This document shows, in pieces, positions 1-9,061 of a stretch of DNA of 64,000 nt. Origin of the DNA: Parachryseolinea silvisoli (GTDB taxonomy: Bacteria > Bacteroidota > Bacteroidia > Cytophagales > Cyclobacteriaceae). A program made the translations under genes and the position numbers. The stretch is from the NCBI RefSeq assembly GCF_021190955.1, contig NZ_JAIOAO010000001.1, forward strand, positions 2,170,001 to 2,234,000, in the 5' to 3' direction. The notes under the pieces are model-generated. The model was not told where the DNA came from and did no database searches. It saw only the letters and a list, made by a program, of their open reading frames with translations. Every line of letters begins with the position of its first letter. The stretch's first letter is position 1.

Positions 1-189
1 ACGCTCCCGATGCTGAATAAGGTCGTGGCGTTTCCGACGACGATCTTTATCGGCCGCGACGGCAAGGTTAAGAAGATCCACACCGGCTATGCCGGACCCG
101 GCACGGGCGTTTACTATGAGCAAGGCATTCAGAAGTTTAATGAAACCGTGAATGAACTTTTGCGCGAGAATTTGACTTCTTCCAGGTAA
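1..189 (+). CDS. Thioredoxin-like (TlpA family) protein, C-terminal end only
   Basis: The window opens inside this reading frame, which runs without a stop from base 1 to TAA at 187-189 (62 residues). The stretch [14 protein letters not shown] followed by G-Y-x-G-P-G-T-G-x-Y-Y is the usual end of the TlpA/ResA thioredoxin fold, with the cis-proline (FPTT) and the last two beta strands. The CXXC active site would lie upstream of the window and cannot be seen. Such proteins in this phylum are mostly periplasmic or lipid-anchored thiol-disulfide reductases. mnmA starts 32 bases later on the same strand, so the two may be co-transcribed. Family assignment is fairly safe; substrate is unknown. Confidence 0.8.
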   Translation, partial: TLPMLNKVVAFPTTIFIGRDGKVKKIHTGYAGPGTGVYYEQGIQKFNETVNELLRENLTSSR

Positions 190-221
190 TAGTCCTTTCG
201 GGGACGTATCCTTTTATTTCC

Positions 222-1400
222 ATGAAAAAGCGTGTTGTTGTCGGTTTATCAGGTGGGGTAGATTCCAGTGTTGCCGCGTATTTGCTTCTGCAGCAGGGAT
301 ACGAGGTGATTGGCATGTTCATGAAGAACTGGCATGACGACTCCGTCACGATCAGTGACGAGTGCCCCTGGATTGACGACAGCAACGACGCTATGATCGT
401 GGCGCAGCATCTCGGCATTCCGTTTCAGGCCATCGACCTGAGCGAGCAATACAAGGCCCGCATCGTGGACTATATGTTCAACGAATACCAGCGCGGCCGC
501 ACCCCCAACCCGGACGTGCTTTGCAACCGCGAGATCAAGTTCGACGTATTCCTGAACGCGGCCCTCAAGCTCGGCGCCGATTTTGTAGCCACCGGCCACT
601 ACTGCCGGCGCGGTGTGACCGAAGCAAACGGCCGAACAACGTACCAGTTACTGGCCGGGAAGGATCCGAACAAAGATCAAAGCTATTTCCTGTGTCAGTT
701 GACGCAGGAACAACTGTCGCGCTCGCTCTTCCCCATCGGAGAGCTGCTGAAGCCCGAAGTGCGTGCGATCGCAAAAGAAGCAGGTCTGGTAACGGCCGAT
801 AAGAAAGACTCACAAGGCCTGTGCTTTGTCGGCAAGGTCCACCTGCCCGAATTCCTGCAACAACGACTGGGCCCCAAAAAGGGCAAAGTGGTCAATATAC
901 CGGCGGAGGCTACCTCCTTCCGGAATGGCTATGCGCACGACAACCTCGTGGCCCTGACCACGCCGTATGCCATGGCGCCCGAAGCCGGCAACGTGGTGGG
1001 CGATCACAACGGTGCGCATTATTATACCATTGGTCAGCGTAAGGGTCTTAACATCGGCGGCTTTCCCGAGCCCTTGTTTGTCATCGGCACCGACACCGAT
1101 AAAAATATTATCTATACCGGTATGGGCGAAGATCACCCGGGTCTATACCGCCAGGGGCTCTTTGTACCCAATGCCGACGAGCACTGGATCCGTCCCGACC
1201 TGCAACTGTCCGTAGGCGAATCGCGCGACTATAGGGCACGTATACGCTATCGCCAACCCCTGGTGAAGTGTACCCTGCACAAACGCCCGGAAGGCTTGTA
1301 TGTTATTTTTGAAAATCCAACAAAAAGCATAACGCCGGGTCAATTTGTAGCTTGGTATGAAGACGAAGAGCTGATCGGCTCGGGTGTCATCAACGCATAA
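222..1400 (+). CDS. mnmA: tRNA-specific 2-thiouridylase MnmA
   Basis: MnmA activates the C2 carbonyl of the wobble uridine U34 in tRNA-Lys, -Glu and -Gln with ATP and inserts sulfur. The protein (392 aa) has the N-type PP-loop SGGVDSS at residues 10-16, the first catalytic cysteine in NPDVLCNRE (C101), and the second in DSQGLCFVG (C201), which form the alternating disulfide. ATGHY at 123-127 and KDQSYFL at 151-157 are further family motifs. The C-terminal part (about 220-392) is the usual pair of small beta domains. Length is slightly above the E. coli enzyme (about 368 aa). The ATG at 222 directly precedes the PP-loop strand, so the start is safe. It lies 32 bases after the thioredoxin-like gene. 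Confidence 0.97.
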   Translation: MKKRVVVGLSGGVDSSVAAYLLLQQGYEVIGMFMKNWHDDSVTISDECPWIDDSNDAMIVAQHLGIPFQAIDLSEQYKARIVDYMFNEYQRGRTPNPDVLCNREIKFDVFLNAALKLGADFVATGHYCRRGVTEANGRTTYQLLAGKDPNKDQSYFLCQLTQEQLSRSLFPIGELLKPEVRAIAKEAGLVTADKKDSQGLCFVGKVHLPEFLQQRLGPKKGKVVNIPAEATSFRNGYAHDNLVALTTPYAMAPEAGNVVGDHNGAHYYTIGQRKGLNIGGFPEPLFVIGTDTDKNIIYTGMGEDHPGLYRQGLFVPNADEHWIRPDLQLSVGESRDYRARIRYRQPLVKCTLHKRPEGLYVIFENPTKSITPGQFVAWYEDEELIGSGVINA

Positions 1401-1542
1401 TCCTCCCGTGAGTGGTCTGCAAATATTGTTTAGGAGTAGAAAACGCCTAAACGAAAAGATGCTATGGAGGGTTGCGCCATTGAGCGATCTACTGGAAAAC
1501 CGTGAGGGTTGCCTCCCCCTTTCGGGTAATATTTTTATATAA

Positions 1543-1564
1543 TTGCTACATTTTCGTGTAGCAA
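1543..1564. other. Perfect hairpin upstream of the small beta-barrel gene
   Basis: TTGCTACA (1543-1550) and TGTAGCAA (1557-1564) form an 8-bp perfect stem around the six-base loop TTTTCG. No T-run follows on the plus strand, so it is a poor terminator for mnmA. It lies 54 bases before the ATG of the barrel gene and could be a 5-prime UTR stem or an operator. Function is not known. Confidence 0.4.
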
Positions 1565-1618
1565 GCCTCTCTTTGTTGGCACGTTTTTCTAATTTCGCAG
1601 TGAAACAAAACTCACTTT

Positions 1619-2167
1619 ATGAAAAAAGAAACTCGTTTACTGGCACTACTGGCCATGTTGGTAGCTTCCTTCTCGTACCAGGGAGCCAGCGCACAAGCAG
1701 AACTTGACAAAGGCAACCTCCTCCTAAATGCAGGTGTTGGCTTCGGCTATTATTATGCCGGTGGCGTATCATTAAACATAAATGCAGAATATTCGGTTAC
1801 TCCTGAACTCGGGATTGGTGGTTACTTTGCTTACACCCACTGGGAGAATGACTGGGGCTATGCTGGCAACCGCTACGATATCGGTTATAATTTCATTGAT
1901 ATCGGCGCACGTGCCTCGTACCACTTCGCGAAGCTCTTTGGTGTGAAGAACCCCAATTTCGACCCTTATGCTGGTGCATTCCTGGGCTTTGTGACCTCTA
2001 GCAACGACTATGATGGAAATGGCTACGACGATGACGACTATGACGGCGGCCTCCGCACCGGTATCCACGCAGGTGCACGCTATTACTTCGCCCCCAACTT
2101 CGCCGGCTACGGCGAGCTCGGCATCGGCCTCTCCCCGCTCGTACTGGGTGTAACACTGAAACTGTAA
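1619..2167 (+). CDS. Small outer-membrane beta-barrel protein
   Basis: The 182-aa product has a clear signal peptide (hydrophobic core LLALLAMLVASF, predicted cut after GASA-Q). The mature part alternates polar and aromatic residues in short strands (VGFGYYYAGGVSLNI, YDIGYNFIDIGARASYHF) and ends in LGVTLKL, with a hydrophobic C-terminal residue as in barrel proteins. An acidic, Gly/Tyr-rich loop (residues about 124-142, many D, N and Y) would face outside. It resembles the generic outer-membrane beta-barrel families of Bacteroidota of about 8 strands. There is no partner gene on the plus strand; a shared terminator follows. The specific role is unknown. Confidence 0.75.
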   Translation: MKKETRLLALLAMLVASFSYQGASAQAELDKGNLLLNAGVGFGYYYAGGVSLNINAEYSVTPELGIGGYFAYTHWENDWGYAGNRYDIGYNFIDIGARASYHFAKLFGVKNPNFDPYAGAFLGFVTSSNDYDGNGYDDDDYDGGLRTGIHAGARYYFAPNFAGYGELGIGLSPLVLGVTLKL

Positions 2168-2197
2168 TACAACGGCAACGGTTAAAGTACACGACAT

Positions 2198-2233
2198 AAA
2201 AAAGGCCGTCTCTCTCCAGGGACGGCCTTTTAA
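2198..2233. terminator. Bidirectional intrinsic terminator
   Basis: AAAAGGCCGTC (2200-2210) pairs with GACGGCCTTTT (2221-2231) around a 10-base loop. A-run on the left and T-run on the right let it work on both strands, as expected between the convergent barrel gene and the DUF502 gene. Confidence 0.85.
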
Positions 2234-2324
2234 ATACAGAGTGAGTGTGAGAGCGGGAGCGAAAAGGCATTCTTTTTCTTCGCTCTCACACTGACACTCA
2301 CACTGTATGCATGGAGCCAGTGGA

Positions 2325-2888
2325 TCAGTGATCCTTAAATCCACTAACCCCCCCCGACACAATAAACTTCATCGCCACGGGTCCGGATACATTTAACGGT
2401 TTGATATTCTCTCGGGGTACAAAGTAATGATACCCCGAAAAGGCATACGAATGTGGAAAATATACCACCACCATGTCTTCTAACCCCAACTCGCTCAAAT
2501 CGTTTTGCGTGATAAACCCGATCTGATACAAATTATTATCCTTATTGATCCGCACGAGCACCGGCTTATTAAACTTCTTCTTGTCGCCCACGAACGCGCC
2601 CAGCAAATCTTTCACCGCGGAGTAAATAAGCTTCACCAGCGGAATCTTATTCATGCCGTGGTCGAGCCAGTCGCTCAGGGTCTTGAAGGCGAAGTTGGTC
2701 GTGAGGTAGCCAAAGCCGGTAATGGCGACCAGGATGATGGCAAAGCCGAGACCGGGGTACGGCAGCATAAGCAGACTGTCAAGCCAGCTAAAAGATATAA
2801 AGATGAAATAGGCCGTGGCTACCAACGGGACAATAAAGACCGTCCCACTGAAAAAATAGCGGATGATGCGTCGAAAAGTATTATCCAT
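2325..2888 (-). CDS. DUF502 family membrane protein
   Basis: The 187-aa product starts at the ATG at 2888 (MDNTFRRIIRYFFSG), which matches family starts; a longer frame up to 2960 would add an Arg/Ser-rich tail and overlap cmk. Two membrane segments lie at about residues 15-35 and 45-70 (FIVPLVATAYFIFISF and LGFAIILVAITGFGYL). The soluble part has the family pattern of a short domain with the stretch PLVKLIYSAVKDLLGAF. DUF502 proteins occur in many bacteria and in plants; their role is unknown. It lies 46 bases behind cmk on the same strand and ends at a bidirectional terminator, so it is probably the last gene of the small lipoprotein-cmk-DUF502 operon. Confidence 0.88.
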   Translation of the reverse strand: MDNTFRRIIRYFFSGTVFIVPLVATAYFIFISFSWLDSLLMLPYPGLGFAIILVAITGFGYLTTNFAFKTLSDWLDHGMNKIPLVKLIYSAVKDLLGAFVGDKKKFNKPVLVRINKDNNLYQIGFITQNDLSELGLEDMVVVYFPHSYAFSGYHYFVPRENIKPLNVSGPVAMKFIVSGGVSGFKDH

Positions 2889-2934
2889 GGATACGGTGAA
2901 TACAGCGTGAGTGCGAGAGCGAAATAACGCGCGA

Positions 2935-3654
2935 TCAGACCAGCTGCTTCGCGTGCGCAAGGGTTGATACCGGCGTCAGAATTTTGGTGACCGCCAGTCG
3001 CACCGCTTCGTCTACCTGCTCGTCGATGCTGACATACGTGGTGTCGATTACGATGGCATCGTCCGCTTTACGCAACGGACTTTCGGCGCGCGTGGTGTCC
3101 AGCAGGTCGCGTTGTTCGATGTTCTCGATGACTTTGTCCAGCTCGACCAGTTGTCCTTTCTCCATCAGCTCCTGCTGGCGGCGTGTGGCACGCACCAGCA
3201 TATCCGCTGTCATGAACAGCTTCAGCTCGGCATTTGGAAACACCACGGTGCCGATGTCGCGGCCGTCCATCACCACACCACGTTCCTTGCCCATGCGGCG
3301 TTGCTGCTCCACCATGGCCGTCCGTACCTCTTTGAGTGCGCTCACCTGGCTTACGTTGTTGGAGACCTTCATCTTTCGAATCTCTTTCTCCACGCTCAGC
3401 CCGTTCAGGTAAGTCTCCGACACGTTGTGCGCGTTGACTTTGAACGATACATGTATTTGCTCCAGCGCCCGGGCAATCTCTTTTGGATTGGTCAATGAGA
3501 TATGATGCTCTAGAAAATAGACCGTTACGGCCCGGTACATGGCGCCGGTGTCGATATACTTATAGCCCAGGATAGCGGCCACCAGCTTAGCCGTGGTGCT
3601 TTTACCACAGGCAGAATATCCGTCTATAGCAATGACTATTTTTCGTAAGTTCAT
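2935..3654 (-). CDS. cmk: Cytidylate kinase
   Basis: Cmk phosphorylates CMP and dCMP with ATP in the cytosol for nucleotide recycling. The 239-aa product carries the P-loop GYSACGKST near the N-terminus, the segment YIDTGAMYRAVT, the NMP-binding motif DGRDIGTVVFPNAELKLFM and the lid region RATRRQQEL. Length fits the long bacterial type (about 225-240 aa). I place the start at 3654 (MNLRKIVIAIDG): its ATG overlaps the stop of the upstream lipoprotein gene as TGATG, which points to translational coupling. An upstream Met at 3675 is in frame but would overlap that gene by 22 bases. Confidence 0.95.
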   Translation of the reverse strand: MNLRKIVIAIDGYSACGKSTTAKLVAAILGYKYIDTGAMYRAVTVYFLEHHISLTNPKEIARALEQIHVSFKVNAHNVSETYLNGLSVEKEIRKMKVSNNVSQVSALKEVRTAMVEQQRRMGKERGVVMDGRDIGTVVFPNAELKLFMTADMLVRATRRQQELMEKGQLVELDKVIENIEQRDLLDTTRAESPLRKADDAIVIDTTYVSIDEQVDEAVRLAVTKILTPVSTLAHAKQLV

Positions 3655-3812
3655 CAGCAGTCTTTGTGAGGACAAGGAATGGGTCTACCAGGCTTCAGTT
3701 TCTTGTTCTTATGCGACGAAGCGCAGCCGTCGGCCAGTAAAACCACCGCCGATACGAGGATCGCTACTTTCAATAGTCTGATGCTCAAAATAAATCCCTT
3801 TTTGATTGACAT
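3654..3812 (-). CDS. Small lipoprotein of unknown function
   Basis: This 52-aa product starts MSIKKGFILSIRLL and has a lipobox-like end of the signal peptide, LLADGC, followed by a short basic tail with a conserved-looking end KPGRPIPCPHKDC. I recognise this type of tiny basic, Cys-ending lipoprotein from Bacteroidota, but no function is known. Its stop overlaps the cmk start (TGATG at 3652-3656), so it is the first gene of that operon. A longer frame exists to 3857 but adds only an implausible leader. The mature form would have just over 20 residues. Confidence 0.7.
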   Translation of the reverse strand: MSIKKGFILSIRLLKVAILVSAVVLLADGCASSHKNKKLKPGRPIPCPHKDC

Positions 3813-3920
3813 GTAAAAATAGAAAATTCGGCGGGTTATTCCGAAAATCAACCGCAATCTCCGTCCAAACGTCCACCGTTTTCGTTATTGTTTAGTAAGT
3901 TCGATAAAATTGCTACCTGT

Positions 3921-4199
3921 ATGACGGAAAATAACCAAGAGGGCCAGGGCCAGAATGAGAAGGCCTTTAAGAATTTTGGCAAGCGCGTAGATGAATTCCT
4001 GGTCGAATTCGAAGAGGCGGGCGAAAGACTCAAAAAGGAATTTGAAGGAAAATTCGAAGAGCTGCGAGTCTCGGCTGAAAAGCTCAAAAAAGAAGCTGAG
4101 AGCAGCGACCGTTGGAAGGACGTGGAGCAAAGCCTCAAGCGTGCCGGCGACGAGCTGGGCAACGCCTTTAAGGCCGCCTTCAACAACAAGAAGAACTAA
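3921..4199 (+). CDS. Small charged helical protein
   Basis: The 92-aa product from the ATG at 3921 is rich in K and E and is predicted to be almost all helix (for example RVDEFLVEFEEAGERLKKEF), with a heptad-like spacing that suggests coiled coil. There is no signal peptide. A frame with a TTG start at 3888 also exists, but ATG at 3921 is better. It looks like the small DUF-type proteins with a YtxH-like helical tail, though I cannot name a family. It converges with the MATE gene, with a hairpin terminator between them. Confidence 0.65.
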   Translation: MTENNQEGQGQNEKAFKNFGKRVDEFLVEFEEAGERLKKEFEGKFEELRVSAEKLKKEAESSDRWKDVEQSLKRAGDELGNAFKAAFNNKKN

Positions 4200-4205
4200 A
4201 AAAGA

Positions 4206-4243
4206 ACGGCCGGAGCCTGTCACCAGACACCGGCCTGCCTTTA
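4206..4243. terminator. Hairpin between convergent genes
   Basis: GGCCGG (4208-4213) pairs with CCGGCC (4230-4235), with an inner TGTC/GACA stem and a one-sided bulge. It separates the small helical protein gene from the MATE gene. A-rich bases flank it on the left and TTTAAATCTTT on the right, so it could serve either strand. Confidence 0.6.
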
Positions 4244-5647
4244 AATCTTTACGGACTTCCATCGCCCGCGCCGGAACACCAAAATAGCCGCGACAGCAAT
4301 AGCCGATTCAGCAATCGAAATGGCTGAATACACTCCTATCGGGCCCGTGTGCAATACATTGGCCATCACATAGGCAAACGGAATCTGAAATGCCCAGAAC
4401 CCGATCAGGTTAATGATGATCGGTGTACGGGTGTCGCCTGCCCCATTAAAAGATTGGTTAATGACCATGCCATACGCGTAAAAGATGTAGCCCAGCGACA
4501 CGACCTTCAGACACAGTATCCCGCTGCGCAACACCTCGGCATCGGTGGTAAAAAAACCGAGAATGTTATCCGCCAGTATAAAGAACACGATCGTCACAAT
4601 CCCAAGAAAAATCATATTCAGAAATGCTGCCCGCCAGGCTGACTGCTCGGCACGGTCGGGACGACCGGCCCCGAGGTTCTGCCCTACCAGCGTCGCGGCG
4701 GCATTCGCCATACCCCAGGCAGGCAAAATAGCAAACACGATTACCCGCATCGCTAGAGTATATCCGGCAAACGTCGCGCTCCCAAACGTATTGACAAGAC
4801 GTGACAAAAACATCCAGCTGGTGGCTCCTATCAGAAACTGCCCAATGCTGCCGACAGATACATTCAACAGCCGCGCAATAATATCAAGCCGCAGGGCGAT
4901 GTTGGCACGATCCAGCTTCATAACACTCTTTCCATTCAATAGGTGGTATAATTGAAAGAGCACACCACAGCCTCGGCTGACCGTCGTCGCGATGGCGGCA
5001 CCTTTTATACCGAGACCCGGTATCGGTCCGAGGCCCAGGACACAGATCGGTGCCAACAGAATGTTCAGACCGTTTGACAGGATCAGTGACTTCATGGCAA
5101 TCGAAGCATCCCCCGCACCGCGAAACACACCGTTGATCAGGAACAAGAGCACGATTGTAATATTACCGCCAAGCATCCATTGCGTATAACTCACATTACG
5201 CTGAATAAGCGTTTCAGAACCGCCCATGAGCCGTAGAATGTCGTCGGAAAAAAACAAACCAACCACACTGACCACCATCGAAAACCCGATGCCTATATAA
5301 ATGGCCTGCATCCCGGCTACCCTCGCGCCCGGAATATCTTTTTCGCCCACGCGACGCGCCACCATGGCGGTAGCGCCCATGCTGAGCCCCATTGCCGCAG
5401 AATAGATCAGCGCCAATACCGACTCCGTTAGCCCAATGGTCGACAACGCATCGACGTCATTCAACCGGCTCACAAAGAAAATATCGACCAGGGCAAAGAT
5501 CGACTCCATCGACATTTCCAGGATCATCGGCACCGACAATAAGAAAATGGCGCGATTCAGATTCAAGGAAGTATAGTCTTGCTCGCTGCCTTTTATGGCC
5601 GTCCAAAGAAGACGAAAAAAGGATTTAAGCCTTTTAGAAAATGACAT
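4241..5647 (-). CDS. MATE family efflux transporter
   Basis: MATE proteins export cationic drugs and metabolites in exchange for Na+ or H+ through the inner membrane. The 468-aa product has 12 hydrophobic segments in two similar halves. The first begins with FLLSVPMILEMSMESIF and the second carries the matching ILPAWGMANAAATLVGQNLGAGRPDRA, a classic MATE signature. The length is typical (about 450-470 aa). I chose MSFSKRL at 5647; the frame continues 55 codons upstream but that part does not look coding. It stands alone on the minus strand. Substrate cannot be told. Confidence 0.93.
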   Translation of the reverse strand: MSFSKRLKSFFRLLWTAIKGSEQDYTSLNLNRAIFLLSVPMILEMSMESIFALVDIFFVSRLNDVDALSTIGLTESVLALIYSAAMGLSMGATAMVARRVGEKDIPGARVAGMQAIYIGIGFSMVVSVVGLFFSDDILRLMGGSETLIQRNVSYTQWMLGGNITIVLLFLINGVFRGAGDASIAMKSLILSNGLNILLAPICVLGLGPIPGLGIKGAAIATTVSRGCGVLFQLYHLLNGKSVMKLDRANIALRLDIIARLLNVSVGSIGQFLIGATSWMFLSRLVNTFGSATFAGYTLAMRVIVFAILPAWGMANAAATLVGQNLGAGRPDRAEQSAWRAAFLNMIFLGIVTIVFFILADNILGFFTTDAEVLRSGILCLKVVSLGYIFYAYGMVINQSFNGAGDTRTPIIINLIGFWAFQIPFAYVMANVLHTGPIGVYSAISIAESAIAVAAILVFRRGRWKSVKI

Positions 5648-5867
5648 AATAAAGGTATTAAATGAATTAGATCGTAAAAAAAGGATATAGGAAAGAGGCA
5701 GGATCTTCAGGAGGAGGTCTTGCAAAAAAACTGCTATATGAGCAAAGTTAAGCGAGTGTGTACATCGGTGATAACGTTTAAAGTGCCTTATGAGGATAGA
5801 ACCAAAGTTCACGAAAATGTAATGACAATGGTTGTCCCTGTGCGATTATTTTTCTGTGAACGGTAAA

Positions 5868-5898
5868 AGAAAAAAGGCCGCCCGTTCAAGGCAGCCTG
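5868..5898 (-). terminator. Intrinsic terminator of the DUF2807 gene
   Basis: On the minus strand AGGCTGCC pairs with GGCGGCCT (one G-U pair) and a run of six T follows (plus-strand A-run 5871-5876). It lies about 30 bases past the stop of the DUF2807 lipoprotein gene. Confidence 0.7.
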
Positions 5899-5926
5899 GC
5901 AGAATCTCCTGATGTTATAACACCGA

Positions 5927-6643
5927 TCAGTCGCGATTGACCGAGCTGTTGCCCGATACATCGGCATTTACTTCCGGATCGCCCCGGTATAAAATCGAGC
6001 TTGAGCCACTGGCAACAGCATTCAATTCCTCCGACACATGTACCTGGCCTGAGCTTGCCCCGGCTGCATTCATGGTTGCCGTACGCACAGGAAAGGAAAA
6101 GGCGCTCAGAATGGAGGCGCCCGAAAGCTCGGTATCCAGGGCATCGGCTTCGCCGGTCATGATCAGCTCCGACGCGCCCGACAACACCGCCCTCACACGC
6201 TTATACGTGGCATCGAGCTGTGCTTTGGTGGCGCCCGAGAGGAACAGGTCCAGGGCATCTTCCGGTTCGTTAAATCCTTTGATAATGGGTATTGATGCGC
6301 CCGAAAAATTAGCGGCACGCAATTTCGGCATGGTGATGTCTATATACGTATCGTGTTTCCGGTTGCCGTCTTTTTCAAAACGAATGATCAGCGTCGAGCC
6401 ACTTTTGTGTACATCCAGGTCGTCAAGATTGCGACGGTCGCCACGCACGTGTACGCTATAGATGCTGGATTCTTCTACTGTCACCCGAAATGCGTTACCC
6501 ATTTCAAGCCGATCGAAGTCCGTGTCGTTATAATCGCGTTCAGTTTCTTGTATGGGTCCCGGATCTTCGCGTTCGCAAGAGCTTGTTATAAAGGTAAGCG
6601 CCAGCAAAAAGGCGGGCACGCATAGGTGTATATACTTTGCCAT
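5927..6643 (-). CDS. DUF2807 (GIN domain) lipoprotein
   Basis: The 238-aa product begins MAKYIHLCVPAFLLAL and has the lipobox TSSC, so it should be a lipoprotein. The rest is a DUF2807/GIN domain: a run of short beta strands with recurring S-G-A pattern (NFSGASIPII, LFLSGATKAQL, VLSGASELIM, ELSGASILSA), which builds a right-handed beta-helix-like solenoid. These proteins are common in Bacteroidota; their role is unknown, with binding to surface or matrix a guess. The N-terminal segment DFDRLEMGNAFRVTVEES is the usual entry to the domain. The start at 6643 gives a proper signal peptide; the upstream Met at 6670 does not improve it. Confidence 0.88.
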   Translation of the reverse strand: MAKYIHLCVPAFLLALTFITSSCEREDPGPIQETERDYNDTDFDRLEMGNAFRVTVEESSIYSVHVRGDRRNLDDLDVHKSGSTLIIRFEKDGNRKHDTYIDITMPKLRAANFSGASIPIIKGFNEPEDALDLFLSGATKAQLDATYKRVRAVLSGASELIMTGEADALDTELSGASILSAFSFPVRTATMNAAGASSGQVHVSEELNAVASGSSSILYRGDPEVNADVSGNSSVNRD

Positions 6644-6723
6644 GGTTGTCTTTGTCTGATGCCAGGACAACTATCTCACGGGCATCCCCTATGCGTGCCT
6701 TAAAAATAATCGTGCCCTTGCGA

Positions 6724-8076
6724 TCAGGCGATCGATATGCTCTTGGCGTTCACAAATTCGTGTATGCCGAGCTCAGAAAGCTCCCGGCCGTAACCCGATT
6801 TTTTTACGCCGCCAAACGGCAGGCGCGGATCGGATTTCATCAGGGCGTTGATAAACACCGACCCCGAATCTACCTCGCGCGCCAGTCGCTCGCCTTTTTC
6901 CAGGTCGCGCGTCCAGATCGACGCACCCAGCCCGTAGCGGCTGCTGTTGGCCAGCATGATGGCCTCCTCTTCCGTCTTGGCGGTAATGACAGCCGCCAGT
7001 GGTCCGAAGGTCTCCTCATCAAATGCCGGCATACCGGGTTTTACGTTATCGAGCAGCGCCGGCTGAAAGCTGGCGCCGGAGTATGTGCCACCCGTTAGCA
7101 GACGCGCACCCTTCTTCACCGAGCCTTCCAGCTGTCGGGCCAGCGCTTCCGCCAGGTCTACCCGGGCCAGCGGCCCTGTGGTCATTTGCGCATTAAACGG
7201 ATTGCCCTGCTTCAAGGCGGCTATGCTCTTTTGAAAGCGATCTAAAAATTCATCCTTAACCGATTCCAATACAATAAAACGTTTGGCCGATATACACGAC
7301 TGACCGGCGTTCTGCATACGCGATTGGGTCGCAATCTTTACCGTCAGGTCAAGGTCGGCATCAGGCAATACAATAAAAGGGTCGCTGCCACCCAGCTCCA
7401 ATACCGACTTCTTGATATTCGCCCCGGCAATGGCCGCCACGTGCGACCCGGCCTTCTCACTACCGGTCAACGCTACACCTTGTACAATATCAGATTCGAG
7501 TACCGCGCGAACCATGTCGGTATCGATCAACAGCGACTGGAACACTCCTTCAGGAAAACCGGCTTCCCGGAAGATATCCTCAATGATAATGGCACACTTG
7601 GTGACATTGGCGGCATGCTTCAGCACACCCACATTGCCGGCCAGCAGGGCGGGAATGGCAAAGCGGAACACCTGCCAAAAGGGAAAATTCCAGGGCATGA
7701 CACCCAGCACGGTGCCAATGGGCTGGTAGGCCACCAGGGCGCGACGCGACTCGGTTTGTATCAGCTCGTCGGCCAGGAATTTGCCGGCGTTGGCGGCATA
7801 ATACTCACACCCTTTGGCGGACTTTTCGACCTCGATCAGTGACTCGGACAGAATCTTGCCCATTTCCCAGGTAATGGTGCTGGCATACTCTTCCTTGTTT
7901 TGGCGCAGCAGGGCGGCCACCTTCAACATCAATTCGCACCGGTGCGAAAGCGATGTCTTTTTCCAGTGCTTAAAAGCCCTGGCGGAGTGGTCGAGTTTGT
8001 CTTGCAAAGCGGCAGCCGATAGTAGCGGATATTCCCCAATAACGGCCTGATCGTAAGGGTGGATGGATTTTAACAT
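6724..8076 (-). CDS. NAD(P)-dependent aldehyde dehydrogenase, succinate-semialdehyde type
   Basis: The 450-aa product is a complete aldehyde dehydrogenase: GVMPWNFPFWQ (cofactor-site Asn), TGSEKAG, the general-base Glu in LELGGSDPF (E227) and the catalytic Cys in NAGQSCISAKR (C261), with the C-terminal EETFGP segment. Length and sequence style match the Sad/YneI group, which oxidises succinate semialdehyde to succinate. Family assignment is safe; the substrate is inferred from this resemblance only. It starts at MLKSIHPYDQ with no signal peptide. It is a single gene, divergent from the secreted protein at 8198. It is not next to the ethanolamine genes, so a role in acetaldehyde oxidation is unproven. 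Confidence 0.9.
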   Translation of the reverse strand: MLKSIHPYDQAVIGEYPLLSAAALQDKLDHSARAFKHWKKTSLSHRCELMLKVAALLRQNKEEYASTITWEMGKILSESLIEVEKSAKGCEYYAANAGKFLADELIQTESRRALVAYQPIGTVLGVMPWNFPFWQVFRFAIPALLAGNVGVLKHAANVTKCAIIIEDIFREAGFPEGVFQSLLIDTDMVRAVLESDIVQGVALTGSEKAGSHVAAIAGANIKKSVLELGGSDPFIVLPDADLDLTVKIATQSRMQNAGQSCISAKRFIVLESVKDEFLDRFQKSIAALKQGNPFNAQMTTGPLARVDLAEALARQLEGSVKKGARLLTGGTYSGASFQPALLDNVKPGMPAFDEETFGPLAAVITAKTEEEAIMLANSSRYGLGASIWTRDLEKGERLAREVDSGSVFINALMKSDPRLPFGGVKKSGYGRELSELGIHEFVNAKSISIA

Positions 8077-8197
8077 AGCGTAAGGTCAATAAAAACGAAT
8101 GCGAACATACTTCATTTGAAGCATACGAATAGCACGAAGCTGGGTTTTCGAAAAGTGACGGCGCGGTTTTTGAACTTTCCCTTGCAAACCGGTCGTT

Positions 8198-9061
8198 ATG
8201 AAAGCACCTATCAAAATATCGCTCCTGTCGCTCACGCTGTTTGCACCGTCGGCCTACAGCCAACAGCAATCCGGCCAGTCCAGGTTCACTGCCTCGGAAC
8301 AGCTGAAAATTACCCGCGTTTCTAACCGGGAGAATTTTCTGGAAAATCGCATTGCCTCCCTGGAGTATGATACCCGGCGTACCGCCGATCTTTGGATTTG
8401 TCTGTATACCCTGCCGCAAGAAGGAACCTTGCACGATACGGTGCGCATCACCCTGGACGATCGCACGGTAGCGGTACCCGCGGAAGTGGTTACTGAGCAA
8501 CGTACGCTGGAAGTGGAGAAGGAGCGCGAAAACTCGTCGCTGGATTATACCACCGCGCAAGGCGCGCACAGTTCTACCAGCTCGTCGTCTTCTGCTCTCC
8601 AGGTAAATCCCGATGGCACAAACTCAACCGTACATTATCAAGGCGACACCAAGTTGGTAGTAAATCCCAACGGCTCGCAGACTGTACTACCCAACAACGA
8701 AACTTCTTCAGTAGTGAGCCCCGAAGGGAAAAAGCAGATGCAAAAGATGAACACAACCACGACTCCCGTCGTGAACCCCGACGGGTCACACTCGACGATC
8801 TTTCACTCCGCGCCGCTAACAACAACCGCTACCAGCACAACCCGAAAAAAAGAGAAGGCAACGTTGGTGCCCGTAAACTATAGCCGCCTGCATATACAGG
8901 CAACGCCTGCGCTGCTGAAACAATTGAAACAGGCAAAAACACTGGCATGGGAAATCCAGCTCTCCGGCCAGACCATTGAGATGGCCATGTATACCCGCCC
9001 GTTGGAGCGTTACCAGAAGAAGCTGGCCGCGGCAGAAGCCGGTGGTAAAACGCCGCGCTAG
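8198..9061 (+). CDS. Secreted protein with degenerate NPDGS repeats, unknown function
   Basis: I do not recognise this 287-aa protein. It has a signal peptide ending ...PSAYS-QQQ. A first region (about 30-110) looks like beta sandwich. The middle holds four imperfect repeats built on V-N-P-D/N-G-S/T-x-S/T (LQVNPDGTNSTV, VVNPNGSQTVL, VVSPEGKKQM, VVNPDGSHSTIF) in Ser/Thr-rich sequence. A last region (230-287) returns to ordinary composition, with a Lys/Ala-rich tail. The repeats look like an exposed linker or short beta repeats. Its stop codon overlaps that of the convergent NlpC/P60 gene. Confidence 0.7.
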   Translation: MKAPIKISLLSLTLFAPSAYSQQQSGQSRFTASEQLKITRVSNRENFLENRIASLEYDTRRTADLWICLYTLPQEGTLHDTVRITLDDRTVAVPAEVVTEQRTLEVEKERENSSLDYTTAQGAHSSTSSSSSALQVNPDGTNSTVHYQGDTKLVVNPNGSQTVLPNNETSSVVSPEGKKQMQKMNTTTTPVVNPDGSHSTIFHSAPLTTTATSTTRKKEKATLVPVNYSRLHIQATPALLKQLKQAKTLAWEIQLSGQTIEMAMYTRPLERYQKKLAAAEAGGKTPR

